Assembly: GCA_020086605.1 (NCBI GenBank)
Contig: JACBWW010000022.1
Location: forward strand, 6,735,243-6,799,242
Direction of reading: 5' to 3'
DNA from: Lanius collurio
Taxonomy: Eukaryota > Chordata > Aves > Passeriformes > Laniidae
DNA length: 64,000 bases
Made by a program: the position numbers and the translations under genes. Below are positions 11,861 to 25,600 of the stretch, piece after piece. The notes under the pieces are model-generated. The model was given only the letters and a program-made list of their open reading frames with translations, was not told the origin of the DNA and ran no database searches. The first letter of the stretch is position 1. Each line of letters opens with the position of its first letter.

Positions 11861-14800
11861 CTGGCTAGGTAGTCACATCTTTTAAAGAGGAGAAATAGCA
11901 GTGAATTGTCTACTTTGTCATCACCTCTTGAATTGTTCAGGGAGTTATTTAGTTTGTTTCTTTTTCTTTATTATGTGCTAATTTGCCTGTGTAATGTGGT
12001 GGTAAAAATGAATAGGGATGCAATGATGAGCCAATGCAGAGGCCAAAATGCTATGTGGTAGTTTAGAGAAATAGATGCTGGTAAAATAAAGTTGATGGCT
12101 TAGTTTGTGTTTAACCCCTCACCCTGGCACCATCAATAGATTGAAGACATCATTTGTATCTGCAAGTGTTTGTTTAATTAAGACCTCCTAAAAATCTTTG
12201 CTATTGATTCATTCCATTATCTTATTGATTAACTGCACTGGATCATGTACTTGCTCTTTAGTGGAAGGCAACAGTTTCAGCCTGCCGTCATTTACCCACA
12301 GATGTGAACAGTAAGCAATGTTCAGCATCCATGTCTGCCAAAGTGTCTTGTGTTTTAATGAAGTACTGGCTGCAATTCCCTGTATTACACGAGAAAAGCC
12401 AGTTGTCTCCTGCTGGTGGTGTGACCAAGCATAAAGGTTTTCTTCCAGTTATTCATAAAGCAGCTGCTTACCAGGGAATGGTGGAAAGTTGTGCTTTGCA
12501 TTTCTATGTTAAAATCTAGAGGTTTGAGTAAGAGCAAATTAACACAGATGACCTGCATATCTCATTTTCACGATTTGTAGTTTTTTTCTGTACTGAAAAA
12601 TGATGTAAACCAGGATTTTTATAATACTGTGTCATATTTGTGCCTTGCAGCTTCACCTTGTGGAGTTTTCTGCATAACCTACCATTAATACATGTGTATA
12701 TGTGATAAAAGCATCCTATTACTGCCTCTCTGAAGATTTTTCTCAGGAAAATGATTCAGTAGCAATATTCTGGCTGCTCAAGAATTGCACTGTCTGGCTG
12801 CATTTGTGCAGGCACATGAGCCATTGTTTGTCAGCTCTTTGTCGCTCTCTTTTTTTTTTTTAATTAGAGATTAGTCCTTTCCTTATACCATTGTGATAGC
12901 AGTGTGGCATGTAGTACCTAATTTTACAATTCTAGAAATAGGTTTCTGTGTTGGAAGTGAGGATACAACAACTCTGACCTGCAGGGACCAGCTGCCACAA
13001 GGTCACACAAATGTGATGTCCTCGGCTGCTTGCCCACCCCAAGGTGGGCTGAGTGCTGCTCTCAGAATTGCTCATGCCACCTCTCAAATTTTTAGGGGAT
13101 ACCATTAGTGGCAAGAAAAGGGTGATGACTGACAGTAAAATTATTGGTAAGTCTAAAGCAAGGGAAAAACCCCCAGCCCAGCATTTTTTCTTTCTGTCCT
13201 GACATTTGAGTGACAATCCAGATTGGACCAGGGTAACAGCCAATATTTCAGTGGAAAATTTTAAGACATTATGCATGCCATATTGAAGTATTCCACAGGA
13301 AATAAGGCATATATTCTTTATTTTCACATACAGCTCACTCTTGCCATTTCCAATATACTATAGGTACTGTGGGTGGTCTCCTAGCAAATGCCAGCGGGTT
13401 CTTTGCTGCTCTTGTGAAGGAGGGGCTCAGAAACTCCCACCATGACAAAATCACTACTTTTTCCTCCCTTTTTTATGTAAAATGAAACTTCTCCACTTGA
13501 GCTGTTTTAAAATTCTAGCTCAGTTGAGACTTTTATGTTTAGTTAAGTTTATGTATCTGCTGGCATGCTTTGTTAATTTAAGCCAAACCCTCAAATTTAC
13601 CTTGGCAGAGTCACTGATTTTGTTGGGTTCTCTGCACCCTGTTAAATGAGCTAGCACCAAAATAATATCCAGAGGACAGATGACTCTGTTCTGATTACTT
13701 TTCAGGGTCTTTGATGGCAGCAAGTTGGTCCTGACTCAGCCTTTTTGATACCTTAGCATGGCCGTTTTTAGTGCCTTAAGTTATTTGTAACAGCGTAAAT
13801 GCTAAAATTAAATCACAAAGTACAAGTTCTTTAAGTTCTTGTTCTTTAAGCCATCTCTGAGAAAATGTCGTACAGCCATTTGTCTTTTTTTTTTTTCAGA
13901 ATCCACTTATGTGCAAGTAATAGCTTCTTCTGTTTGCTATCATAAATAACTGTAATATTTATGATTTAGATATGTAATATGTATCATATATGAGACATTG
14001 CTATTCGGGTTCTGAAATTGTGCAAGACAGGGTAGAAAGGACTACCTTGTTACAGGAATTGTCTTTGTTTCCCTTCTGGTCCAGAATAATTAATTTTTTC
14101 TGTTTATTTAACCCAAATGACTGCATCAGTTTGGGGTTGCTGTTATGGGAGGTCCTGGCAATCTCTTAGGTGGCTGATAATATCCTAGGAGGCTTTGTCT
14201 CAGAGCAGATCTAGAACTGGATTTTGTATTTGGTGGGGAATCAGTAGGAACACAAATATTTACCTGACAGGCCCCCAGGAGGCTGAAGGACTAAGGCAGC
14301 AGCCTGGGGACATGGGACAGGGTAGGACTTGTTCCTTCCTTGGATAGGCCTGTCTGAACTGCATGGGCCTGGCATCTGTATGATATTCTTTCTGTGCCGT
14401 GTTTGGCTTGGATTTTTTGCTTAGTTGGAGTCTGCTGCTTTTTTTAGGTTCTGAGCACTTACTGTGATTAGAGAACGCTCAGCCAGAATGTGCTCTGTCC
14501 AGTTCTCACCAATAATTGAAATAATAGGAGAGAAGTTCCACATATCCCTTCTTATTTCATTTATGGATGGGCTGATCAGACCCAAATTGCAGTAAATTCA
14601 CCTTGGTTACTTGTACTCTTGATGGCTTTAAGTGAGCCTCAGGAGGTTTTGGTGAAGCACAACTACACCAGGTCTGTCACCTTGTTGAGGGCCCAGTTTG
14701 CTTTGCCAGATGAGAGACACACACTTTATACTGGGCACTGTTAGATGCACTGCTAGGGGTATCCTGGGTAGCTCAGGGTGCTTAGGGAAATGGCATCACA

Positions 14801-16080
14801 CCTTTGGATTGTGAATTAGACTTTATTAGCTTACATTCAAATCAGTAAAGAGCAGTAGAGTTTCAAGTGTTTTTCTGGAAAACAGAATGGTTTTGTTTCT
14901 CACTGTTCTAAAATCCAATTACTTTGTAATCTTAAGTAATTAATTTATATCTCTGCAGGGAAATGTAAATAGTAGTAATGAATAGTGATATACAGGGCAG
15001 TTATAAGTCCTGTGGAAAATGTTAGCATTTGAGACAGTTTCTATAAGAACAAAAAGTCAAATTCTTAAAAATGTACCATAATCTTCAATTCAGAAGACAC
15101 TTTAGCAGAGGATAGGGAAAGTATTTTGTGTTCCAAAAATAAGTGTGACTTTTGAGAGATCTTTTGGATATATTTAGCTAAATGTAAGTTAATTGTTTCA
15201 AATATGTTAAAATGAGATTTTTTTACAAATGTAAATGTCTTTCCAAAATATCCTTGAAGCATTTAATGAATTGAAACCAACACCTTCCATCAACTTTTAT
15301 GCTTTCAAGAAATTAGGATTTTCTGGGGAAAACATATTTCATTGAAAAGATCCCAGCTAAATCTATTGAAGATTTATTATTTATCATGGACCAAACCTTG
15401 CTTTCTGTACCTACATAAATAGTTAATGAAAGTGCTTCCAAGCATAAAGCATGAACTATTTGGACCAATGTTATAAAGTGCTTTGAGCTGGGAGAAATAG
15501 AAGCTGGAACATGGAAGTTACATTATAAGCAGAGTTATTTTTGTTCTGTAGAAAAACTTTTAATTGTCAAAGACTTAAAAAGAAAGTACTTTTTCCCCCC
15601 TTTTGAATCCTACAAAAGTTAACTTCAACACACGTCTAATATTATGCTGCAGTTCTCAAAAACACAATGCTACTATTTTGATTGCTGAAACATAAGTGGA
15701 GATCAACTGAACAATTAAAACCTCCAAGTAACATTTCAGGAATTGTCAAACTGATCGTGAGCTTCCAGTGGGAAGGACTTATTTTTAAAGTTGAAATTTT
15801 GGTTTATAATGTCTTTCCCGGTTTACCACATTGCTGACTGGTGTATACAAAGGTATTTCATAAAACACAATCTTGGTCTTTACTGGAGAGTGAATTTACT
15901 ATATTCATATAATAGAAATCTGAAGTCATGTATCTTTATGTAACATTGATTAAAATAGGGTATTTTAGGAGAAGTAACACTTATAATTGCTGAAACTGGC
16001 ACAAGTGACTGGAATACTTTGAAATCTGAATAGAAAGAAAAAAACAGTTTGAAGTAAGGTCTGCATTAAAACACAAAGGT

Positions 16081-16142
16081 AATCCAGCATTTTGGGGAAA
16101 GAAAATGTACAGGATTAATCTTGCTGGATTTTTCCCCAAAAT
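16081..16142. repeat. Two interleaved inverted repeats
   Basis: AATCCAGC (16081-16088) is the exact reverse complement of GCTGGATT (16123-16130), and ATTTTGGGGAAA (16089-16100) is the exact reverse complement of TTTCCCCAAAAT (16131-16142). The four blocks lie in order A, B, A', B', so the pairings cross instead of nesting. Confidence 0.8.
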
Positions 16143-17750
16143 TACTGTTTCATATTTAAGATAAATTAATTCTGAACGTGCTTCCTTATGTAATACTGAA
16201 CACTATCAAAGTGAATGGGTGTCTTGTCTGAATGAGAACAGCAGAATAAAACTGTGTATGTTAATATGAGGCATTAGAAACTGGAAGATGTTTGAAAAAA
16301 GTAAATTAAAGCTTCATGAATCTTTCTTGTAAACTATATCCACTTGACACATACAAGACAGCTTTCTCAACAGGTGGGGACCACTGGTAGCAAATGCAAT
16401 CGGGCAGAGCATGTCTGAGAACTTGAGACATCATCCTCTTCTGAGCCTTTCATTGCTGTCAGTATATTAGCAATGTCCAGGTTAACTTTCACATGGAATA
16501 CTACAGAATAGAACTATCCTAAAGTATATATTTCATATTCAGGCCCTCTTTGATTTCCTATAGAACAGTTCAAATGCAAACTGTGACCATGATTGTATCT
16601 ATCATGTTTGCCAAAACATGACACAGAAAACTCTTCTGCAGATAAGACAGTCAGAATTTTCACTGCTCTGGATAGATTCTTGTTAGTTGCTTGTATTTGC
16701 TTATACTATTGGTGAACTTGCCCTTCCAGCAGAGAGTTTGGTATGTCATTCCACACCAATGAGGAAAAAAGTGCACAGTGGCACAATCTAAAAGTAAATA
16801 AACAAAAGCCTCAGTGGAATTTCTGCTCCACAAAACACTATGTTGTGAAGATTTCTCTCCAACTTCCCTTCTTTCCCCTCCATCTGAGCCCAGATATATG
16901 TCCATTGGATTTCTTGGAGGCTGTAGCAGGCTAAAACAATCCTTGCTGTGATTATTAGTGCACTCATGTGATTCTGTCCCTTTTCTCCTGCAGTCACAAG
17001 TGTAGATTTTTCAGAATCTTTGGCCAGGGCTACCCTAGCAATCTTCTGTAAGTGGGAGATACTTTGGAAGAAGGATCCAAAGGTGTATAACTGCATGTTG
17101 ATTTTCATGCACCCCAAAAGACTGGACCGTTTCTATTTTTCCTCCAGTCAATTACTCCATCTCTCCATAGGCAGGCAAATGAGTTCTCACCTGGAAATGG
17201 AACAATGAGCAAACTTGTATGAATTGCTTTTATTTCCTGACAACTTATTGCTGAAACACTGAAGTTTAGTTTTAATCTTGTCTATACTTCTATAGAGTCC
17301 CTAGGGAAAAGGAGCTGTTTTATGTACAGCTTAGCCTGAAGCGTTTGCGTCACTGTACAGTTTTGTACTGCTTGTTTAATAGACCACAAAAGTCAACATC
17401 TCTTTGGAAGAACAATTTGTGCTTAAAAGTAGTTGCAAATTCCAAGAGATCCTGTTGAGGCAGAATATTGTGAAAAACCCAAAGTTGGAACAAAACCTCT
17501 TCTTCCCTAATTATAATGTTAATACTTGGGAAAACTTAAGCCATTCTGTGTTGGTTTATGTCAATAAAGGTTTGGGATTTTTTTTTCTTTCTTGTCCATC
17601 CTGCTTTGGGAAGCTGGACTTAAGTCAACATTTTTACCTTCAATGTAAAAATGTTCCAGTTGCATATTATTATGGAAACAGATTACATCTTTGAAAAGAG
17701 ACAATCTGCATTTAAAATATCTTTAATGAAAAGTGGTCGAAACCATTAGT

Positions 17751-18045
17751 TCACAGATTTATAGAATAAGTGAATTTGAAAGGGATTTCAAGAGTTGTAC
17801 AGACCAACCTCTTGCTCAAAGCATTATTATCAGTGAGGTCAGGTCAGATTGCTCAGGGCATTAGCTAGTCAGAGCTTGAAAATCTTCAACGATGGGGATG
17901 GTGCAACTTCTTTGGGCAACCTGTTCTACTACTTGGCTGTCTTCATGGGAAGAAAGATTTTTCTTATGTCTGGTTAGAACTTCTCCTGTTTCAGTTTCAA
18001 TTTGTTGCCTCTTTTCTTCCTCTGAAGAGCCTGGCTCCTGCATTT
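17751..18045 (-). mobile_element. Old 5'-truncated CR1 LINE fragment
   Basis: Read on the + strand, this segment follows the reverse complement of the CR1 3' region. It has a degraded CACAGATTTATAGAAT start, a GACCAACCTCTTGCTCAAAGCA-like block, then CTTTGGGCAACCTGTTCT, then TGAAGAGCCTGGCTCC. The element's sense strand is therefore minus, with its 3' end at about 17751. It is heavily diverged and lacks most of the element, so it is a dead copy from an old CR1 subfamily. The open frames crossing it (17861-18143, both strands) are remnants or chance. Confidence 0.8.
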
Positions 18046-20342
18046 CCTTGCATGAATCTCCATGGTACTTTGTTGGGTTTTGTCACTCAGGTGGAATGCA
18101 AACCATTAACCTTTTTGCTCTGAGCCCTGAGTTGTCAGAGTAATTTTTGTTTTGCTTTTCTATGTGTCCATTCAACCTGGGATGACTTTTTTTTTCCTGC
18201 AGTTGTTTGTTGTAGGTGTCTGTCAGATAAATCCTGCCTTTAGACACAAGCACAAAACATTTGGTTATTTAGTGTCTTAGTTAGGGAGATGCAGCTAAGT
18301 CACTACTTATCATAGAATGTGGCATGTAGTGTATGCACTTACAAAAGTGCACAATATACATTTACACAGGAAATTAAGCACTGTAGCTAATATAAGATTG
18401 ATGAGAAAAAGCTCACTGTCAGGATGGCATGGTATTACAAGCTGTATCAGATTTGTGTGCCCAGCATTACATTTAAAGAAAGCACATTAAAAGTAATGTA
18501 TGGTTGCCTGGTGTCTTAAACTATCAAATACAAAGCCACACATGAGCAATTTTGAGAGCTGAATATAACCCCTTTGACAATATCAAACTCTTGAGTACTT
18601 CAGGCAGCCACTGTTGAAGCCAGCTGATTTGTGGAATAACACATTGTCCATTCCTTCAGAAAAGTGAAATTACTGTCCTCGTCTGGCCATATTGAAATTA
18701 TGTAATTTGATTTCAGGAAAATCCATTTCTAATCACCTACAACTTTTTAGCAGTTTCTGTTGTGATGGATAATTTTACACATTTCACACAGCAACTAGAG
18801 CGTCTGTCCTCCTATAGAAGTCCTGAATAGTTATATGTATACACTCACATCTATATTACATATCTTTCATTCCACAAATTGCTAAACATTGCAAGCTGTG
18901 TGTAAGAGAAGGAGTAGTTCTGTTGAGACCCATGTCAGAACAGACAAGCATTCAGGTGCATGCTGAATGACTCAGAACCAGAGTATACAAAACATTATGG
19001 GATTGTTAACAGTTTATTGAGGTTGACAAAATCCTAAATATCTGGATTTTATATTAATCTTGAATTTTCAATCAAGAAATGTTTCTGCAATTGTGCTTTC
19101 ACTCTTTTTGAAGGGAAAAAGGAATATCAGCTTTTAAATGGTGGCAGGACCAAGTGTCTTAATGTATAGGTACCAGTGGTCTGGCAGCTTGTCTGTTCAG
19201 CTGTTTACTCTGGAAATGTACATGTTACCATCCTCCTAGAAGATAGTAATCTGAACTACAGTTAATCTCCTAGATTTTTGCTGTAATCAATATTATTATC
19301 CTGTCTTAAAATTACATGTGTATGGTTAATCTGATTGGCATTAACCTACCATATATTTGATGATTTTTTTAACTGTCTTGTTTCTGTTGGTTTTGCATTT
19401 TTTCCTTTCCATTTTAGCATCACCATCATACAGGTTAATTTGAACATTCTACTTTGGAAGACTATCATGTATCAATTTAATATCTTCATTAAATTTATAC
19501 TGTGTTTGATTTTCTCATTCTCCAGCAGAATATGTATTTTGATTAATTTAGTGCTCTGATGTTTTCTTTTTATTACTAAATAGCAGATTCTGTTTCTTGC
19601 AAGACAAGGATGTTTGCATGTAACATTTCTCCCATCATTCCCTCAGTTTTTGGGTTGTAACTGAAAAAAGAAGTGCATGTGGAGTACCACTGCATCCTAG
19701 TCCTTGTTACAGCCCAGCCCAGACAAGCTTACAGTTTGTAAAGCTAATCATGCTATATAGTTTATGTACCAAGAAACATTAATCACTAACAACTTAAAGA
19801 GAAGAAAGTACAGCACAATCCAAGGTACAATGGCTGTTTGCCTCTCAATTTTATCTTCTGAGAAATTTTAGTTTCAATAACCAAGGTAAAACAAGCTGAA
19901 CTTAGGCAAAGCTAATTAAATAGAAAACAACAACAACCAAAAAAATTGTTTTCATCTGTTTGAGGCATCAACACAAATGGCAAAGGAAATTCAGCAATCC
20001 TATGGAATAAAATATTAAGGCACCTTTTTTAGCTGGACCAGAGAGTGGCTGATGTACTAAAACATAATAATGAACTGAGGGAGATTTGTAAAGAAGCAAC
20101 TGTATGAACATGGAACCAAGCACATCTGAGGCCCAAAGAAGTAGCAAAAAAAGGGCAGAAAGACCAGCAAAGTCTCTTTTGGAAGCTCATTTTTTTAGAC
20201 CTTGTTCTTATGCCAGACAAAGAAAACGGGGAGCAATAGTAATTGAGTTGAAGATACTTAATATGAATTACTACAATAGGCAAAATGTACCAATGATGTA
20301 AAATGGAGCAAATTACTAGTGTAGCAGAGGACCTTCAGCAGA
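18046..20342. other. AT-rich non-coding stretch
   Basis: I see no gene, RNA gene or recognisable mobile element. There are AT-rich patches and several pyrimidine runs, but no frame with convincing coding character. Confidence 0.6.
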
Positions 20343-20417
20343 TTACTATTACTACCTCTACTACTATTATTATTATTGTTATTATTATTATTATTATTGT
20401 TGCTGTTGTTGTTGTTT
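20343..20417. repeat. ATT/GTT compound trinucleotide microsatellite
   Basis: An imperfect ACT/ATT run grades into ATT units and then into GTT/GCT units. It is a compound microsatellite, probably length-polymorphic. It creates a short open frame encoding I/V homopolymer, which is an artefact. Confidence 0.85.
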
Positions 20418-22590
20418 TATTTATTCTGGGTTTTTCCTGTAACAACATGCAAAATTTTTATCATGCAGTAACATTTTTTTTCATCAACAATTAATTGAGT
20501 CCATTATTTACCTCATTATAGAATACATGGAAGGGGGAAATTTATGAAGGACATTATAAAAGATGTTACTTATTTGGTCATTTGAAGTTGCTGAGATCAA
20601 ATTTGAAAGCAGCTTGCTCAAATTTCTAGGCTGCTGTGCCCTAGCCCCTTGAAAGGTGCCTGGTATTTCCTACCCATTTGTTATAGTATCCTGTTCTTGG
20701 CAGGATGCCTGCTATTTAAGGTTACTTTCATTAATCAGCCATAAGTTAATTTCTTTGCAGGCAGAATCTCTGATCTCATTATGTTGTCTTTAAAGCTGAA
20801 GACCTCAGGTTGTTTTATTTTTACTTTGATGTAACTGTAAAAAGATAGACTTAAGTTAAAGAACTGTGTCTCTGGGGAATCATTTGGTAGTCTTCGAAAA
20901 AGTGACAAATTGGACAATCATGAAGCAATATTCACATCTTTAGTTAAAAGTCACAAAATTCAGTGACTGATGCATTTCTGGAATGTGGATCATATCCTTA
21001 AAATAACCTGCACTCTATGGATTGCCTTGCAAAGGTACATAGAAGAATTATTCTCACAGGCTGCCTGGTGTCACAGCTAAACATGTAATTAAGTCAGTGA
21101 TAACATGGGAAAATAATTTTTTCAGCCCAGTGGAATTTCTTTTTCTAGGAGTTACATGCATATTTTAGCTTGTAGCTGTGACTCTCTTTGTTGTACTTCT
21201 TTCTGAGGGTTTTTTTTAATAGCAGTCAACATGTTTAAAAGTTTATAGGCCGATCTGCGACTCCTGTGTAGTACATTTTTGCTTTGAGATGTTTCTTTTC
21301 TAACAGCCTGATCACTTTTCTTTTCTTTTTTTTTTTTTTTCAAAGATAGATGGCCATTACCAGTACATGGGAACAGCAGTCTGACTTGATATGTTGCATA
21401 TACTATGAGTTTAATGTTTTTCTCCATTGCACTTCATTTCCCTAATGCTACCTGAGGTACTTCAAGGCACATGCATCCCTGTCTTCTGTCTTTGAGAGTT
21501 AACTTCAACTGGAGCAATAAAATCTGGGTGCTTTTTAGAGCATTAAATCTGGCGAGTGGATATTTGTCATGATGTCTTTCAGGACCACCAGGTGTATGTC
21601 AGGGAGTGGGAAAGTTGCTCCACAGGTAACTCAAATCTCTCTGAGCAAGCCTAGTACATGGAGAAGCCATTTGTATCCCACTGAGTCCCATAATGTTGAG
21701 AACGTTGCTGAGATTTACACGAGTCCAATCTCTGCAGCTGATAAGAAGGGTGGCTGCAGCAAGGTGGCATCCGTGTGACCTGAATCCCTGTTTCTCATGC
21801 TTCAGAGTGGCACTAGTGGGGATTGTGGGTTTTCAGTTGTTTTGGGTTGAGCTGGGTCAAAGCTGCTGTGAAGGGTGCATTTTATTAAACCAGGCAGCTG
21901 GAAAGCAGTTATGTGGGAGAGCTCAGGGAAGGGAGCCACGCTGCCTCTTGGGGGTGAAGTGGGAATGCTGGGTCAGAGGGAGGGTATTGGCAAAGGCCCT
22001 GACTGCCTGTTTCCACAGCTTACTTAGGGTTGCCCCAATGCTTTTAGACAGAATTATTGTCAATGGTATTGATCAGATGTTCTGATAATCCAGCAAGCTT
22101 CCTGATGTGTTAAATTCCCTTCTTTCACGTGGTGTTAAGTGTGGAAGAAATATATGTAACTCTCAGTGGACACCACCAATTGTGGTACACTTGCCAATTC
22201 CAATCAGTCATTTACCAGCCACATTTAGCACTTTCTAGCAATTCAGGTCCCCCTTCAAATATATTGTGTGCTTCTAGAGTTTTAATTTATGTTTTTATTA
22301 GAAGAATTACACAAAAAAATTTTATTTTCATCAGACATAGAAAATGCTGAATTAGATTTCTACTACCCATGGATTCTTAGAAGTGTATATCCAAACTAAA
22401 AAGTGGACACATAAATTATTAACTGTAGAGGAGCAAAATTTTCTGTTTAAAGCAATTTAAGTACAACAAACAGGACCAAATGTAACATTTGAATGTAAGC
22501 TAAAATTTGCAATGCATCTTAGAAGAAAACTTGACTTTGCTTAAGCTTCTGATTTCTTTTGCATAGTTGCTTAGTAGTTGTTTTATGAAC

Positions 22591-22616
22591 AATATATAGA
22601 AAATATATAGAAAATA
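22591..22616. repeat. Short AT tandem duplication
   Basis: ATATATAGAAA-like text is repeated directly twice. It is a minor simple-sequence feature. Confidence 0.6.
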
Positions 22617-25600
22617 CCAAGTTTTCAATCTACTTTAGCTTGTGCTTTGAAGCAGTTACAATGTAAGAGGAAGGGTGAGATTTTCAGGACCTCTTCCTTT
22701 TTACTTGTGTGCATGCATGTACAGTAACAGCTTCCAGGTTTCCCATTCTCCATCACCACAAGCTCAGAAGAGCTGTTAATGCAGACAAGATCAGATGTCA
22801 TCACTAGTTTTGTCTAAAGGGTCTTGTGGGATGTCCCACCTAATCACCACCTCCTCCCTTGCTCTGCAGTGAAGGGCAAGAGTGCAGCCCATGAGCCTTG
22901 TGCAGCCCAAAAGGAGGCATCCAAAATTCCCCTTTAGTCAGAATGAGACTTAATACAGCAAGAAATGGGTTAATGATTGTATCTCCACTTCAGCAAATGC
23001 ACAATAAAGAAGTAGATTAGGAGAGATGAAAAATTTATTGCAAAAGTGGCACAGTATTATAAAAAACAAAATTATTTCATTGAGCGGGAGTTCTGTTACC
23101 ATAATCCTAACAATAAACTGTGTTACAATATAATAGGAGAAAAACTAATTGCAGCAAGGACAGGACAAATCTTTTTTAATCCTCCTTGTCATCTCAACTA
23201 AATCCAAACCTATTTGTATTAACCTTTGCTGACAGAGTCACATGATGGACATAATTTCTAGTAATTTACCAGCAGTAGATCTAACCTTTCTTCATCAAAT
23301 ATTCATAAAGGCATGATTCTCAATGATTTTCTGTCTCTTTTCATATTTACAGCTTGTTGTCTTCTTCCTTTTTACTATAATTTGAACACAATTGAAGTCA
23401 GATGGAATTAAAGTGGAATTTCTTTAGTGGTTACAGTGCCTGAAAGCAAGGAATAACTAATTGAAATTTCTTATAAGTCGAGATCATGCTGTACTCTGAT
23501 GGGACTGCATTAAACAGTCCACGTGTCCTTGCCTTTTCAGGTGTTAAAAGCTCAACCCAGGTTAAAAGGCATCAGTTCTTGTCATTTGCATAACTGTTTA
23601 TAGTGTGTGTGTCATGCATCTGCTTAAGCACACATTGAAAGTAGGAACTTCTACTGAATCCTTGGACAAGGTGCTTGAGTCATGAAAAGAAATATTGTGG
23701 GCTCAATTTTTTCTTCAGGTGTAAATAGGACTAACCCTTGAACTCCATTCAATCATGCTAGTGTAAAACTGATATAAAAGGTTGAAGATAAAGCAGTTTG
23801 AGGCAGTGTAGACATAGTATGAAACCTGGACTATGCATCTCTTTCCTTCTAGGAAGTCTGAATCTGAAATATAATTAAATATTACCTGTAGAATGATTGC
23901 GTTTCCCAGTGGATTTTGTTTCTAATTAAGAAATTAGACACTTTCAAAGCAAATATAAAGTGTAATGAAAAATATTAAACAGAGAATCATATACATAAAA
24001 CATTATGTGATAAAATCTCAGAAATACTTTAGACTGGTATATTTGAATTTAGGATGATTGGACAATTGCTGTAAACATCCTTTGCACCATGCTGTGAGTA
24101 GCTCTGATAGACAATGTGGTATCACTGTGCCCATTCTCACCAGAAGAGATAGAGGATAAATTGAAACAATATAAATGATTTAAAATAAGCTAAAGAAGTG
24201 CTTTTTCAGTAAGCATAGTGTGCATAGTATTGTTGATTTTTTTTTCCCCAATTCTTTTTTTCTTCTTGACTAGTTCAAGTGCTCATTTCCCATGCACTGA
24301 GAGCATGTCGTTGTGACAGCAGCTGAGGTTTGCTGTTTGGATAGAGCAGTGATGAGGGCATAGAATGTAGTTAAATATGCCCTAAAAGGAGATGAGCTTA
24401 CAGGTAAATACTATCTACTGAAGCAGTTGATATGCTTTTACTACAATATTTGGTATATTTAAAGTTAGGTATAGAGGTTTTAAAGAATTCCTTAACTGAA
24501 ACTAAATGAAATGCTTTGGAAAAAAAGTGCAAGAAAGCTGTCTTGGAAATAGAAAAAGTTATTTAAAAAGGCATGGAGAAATATATAAAGCTGTTGCTTC
24601 ACTTCAACTTTGCAGAGAATTAGAGCAAATAGTATGTATTTATTTCAGTTATTCCAGCCTTTGTCAAACAAAAGCCCTTTCTATATCCATAGTAATTCTG
24701 AAATAAGAGGAATTATTCCATAAATGACATACATGCATAATTGAATGTGCAAAATTACTAATTTGCAGAAATAAAACTTTTTAATTACCAAAATTAAATG
24801 CTGTCCTAATTTTCCACTGTTTTAGAATAAAATTGAAATAAGTGCCCTTTTTTGTATATAATTGGAATTTTAAATTAGTTGTATAGGGCTTTAAATAAAA
24901 GAATTTTATAGGAATGTGCAAAATTGCATTTCCTTTCAGGTGACAGCTTTAACTATTACAAATAAAATGTTTATAAACTCCATAAGTAACATTAATGGCA
25001 TTTTCATGTCTGTCTCATATAGATTCAGATTGCCTGAACTCACAGGTGGTTTATCTTTAGAGATACATCCAGTGAACATTTTAAAGTGCGGACTGGTTTA
25101 AAGAACAGAAAGCCAAACAATTAAGCATAACTAACATCCTCTCATCAGTTATTGATATGGAACTATGATCTGTTCTTTACAGCTCAGAAGACTTGCAGCA
25201 CCATTAAGTTAGATGAGATGCCCCAGATCATACTCAAATTTGGCAACAGAGTCAGAAGTTACACAGAAAGTCTGTAAAAGGAGATGTGTGTTCTCTTCCC
25301 ATTATTCAATACTTGCTTCTTTCTCACAAATAAACCACAAAAAATCATCAAATAAACCACACTCATTCACTCACACATCATTTCTCATTGTTTGTGCCTA
25401 AATTTTTAGAATTCTACTGGAAAAATTATGGTGAAAATACATATTTTTACCATGATCAACATAGGAAGAGCTTCAAAAGACTTCTCATAGATTTATGGCA
25501 AACACAGTATCTTCAAAGTGCTTATGATAAATGCTGAAAGAACCTCATTATTCACTGGCACATGGGGTGTAATAAAGACAATCTGAAACCAAATATTGAT

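Larger units (their letters stand above)
11641..17750. other. AT-rich non-coding stretch
   Basis: No supported gene. It holds T runs (about 12848-12861 and 13886-13899), the short duplication at 11819-11860 and the unusual crossed inverted repeats at 16081-16142. Frames of up to about 130 codons occur here but have chance-level length and no recognisable domains. Confidence 0.65.
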
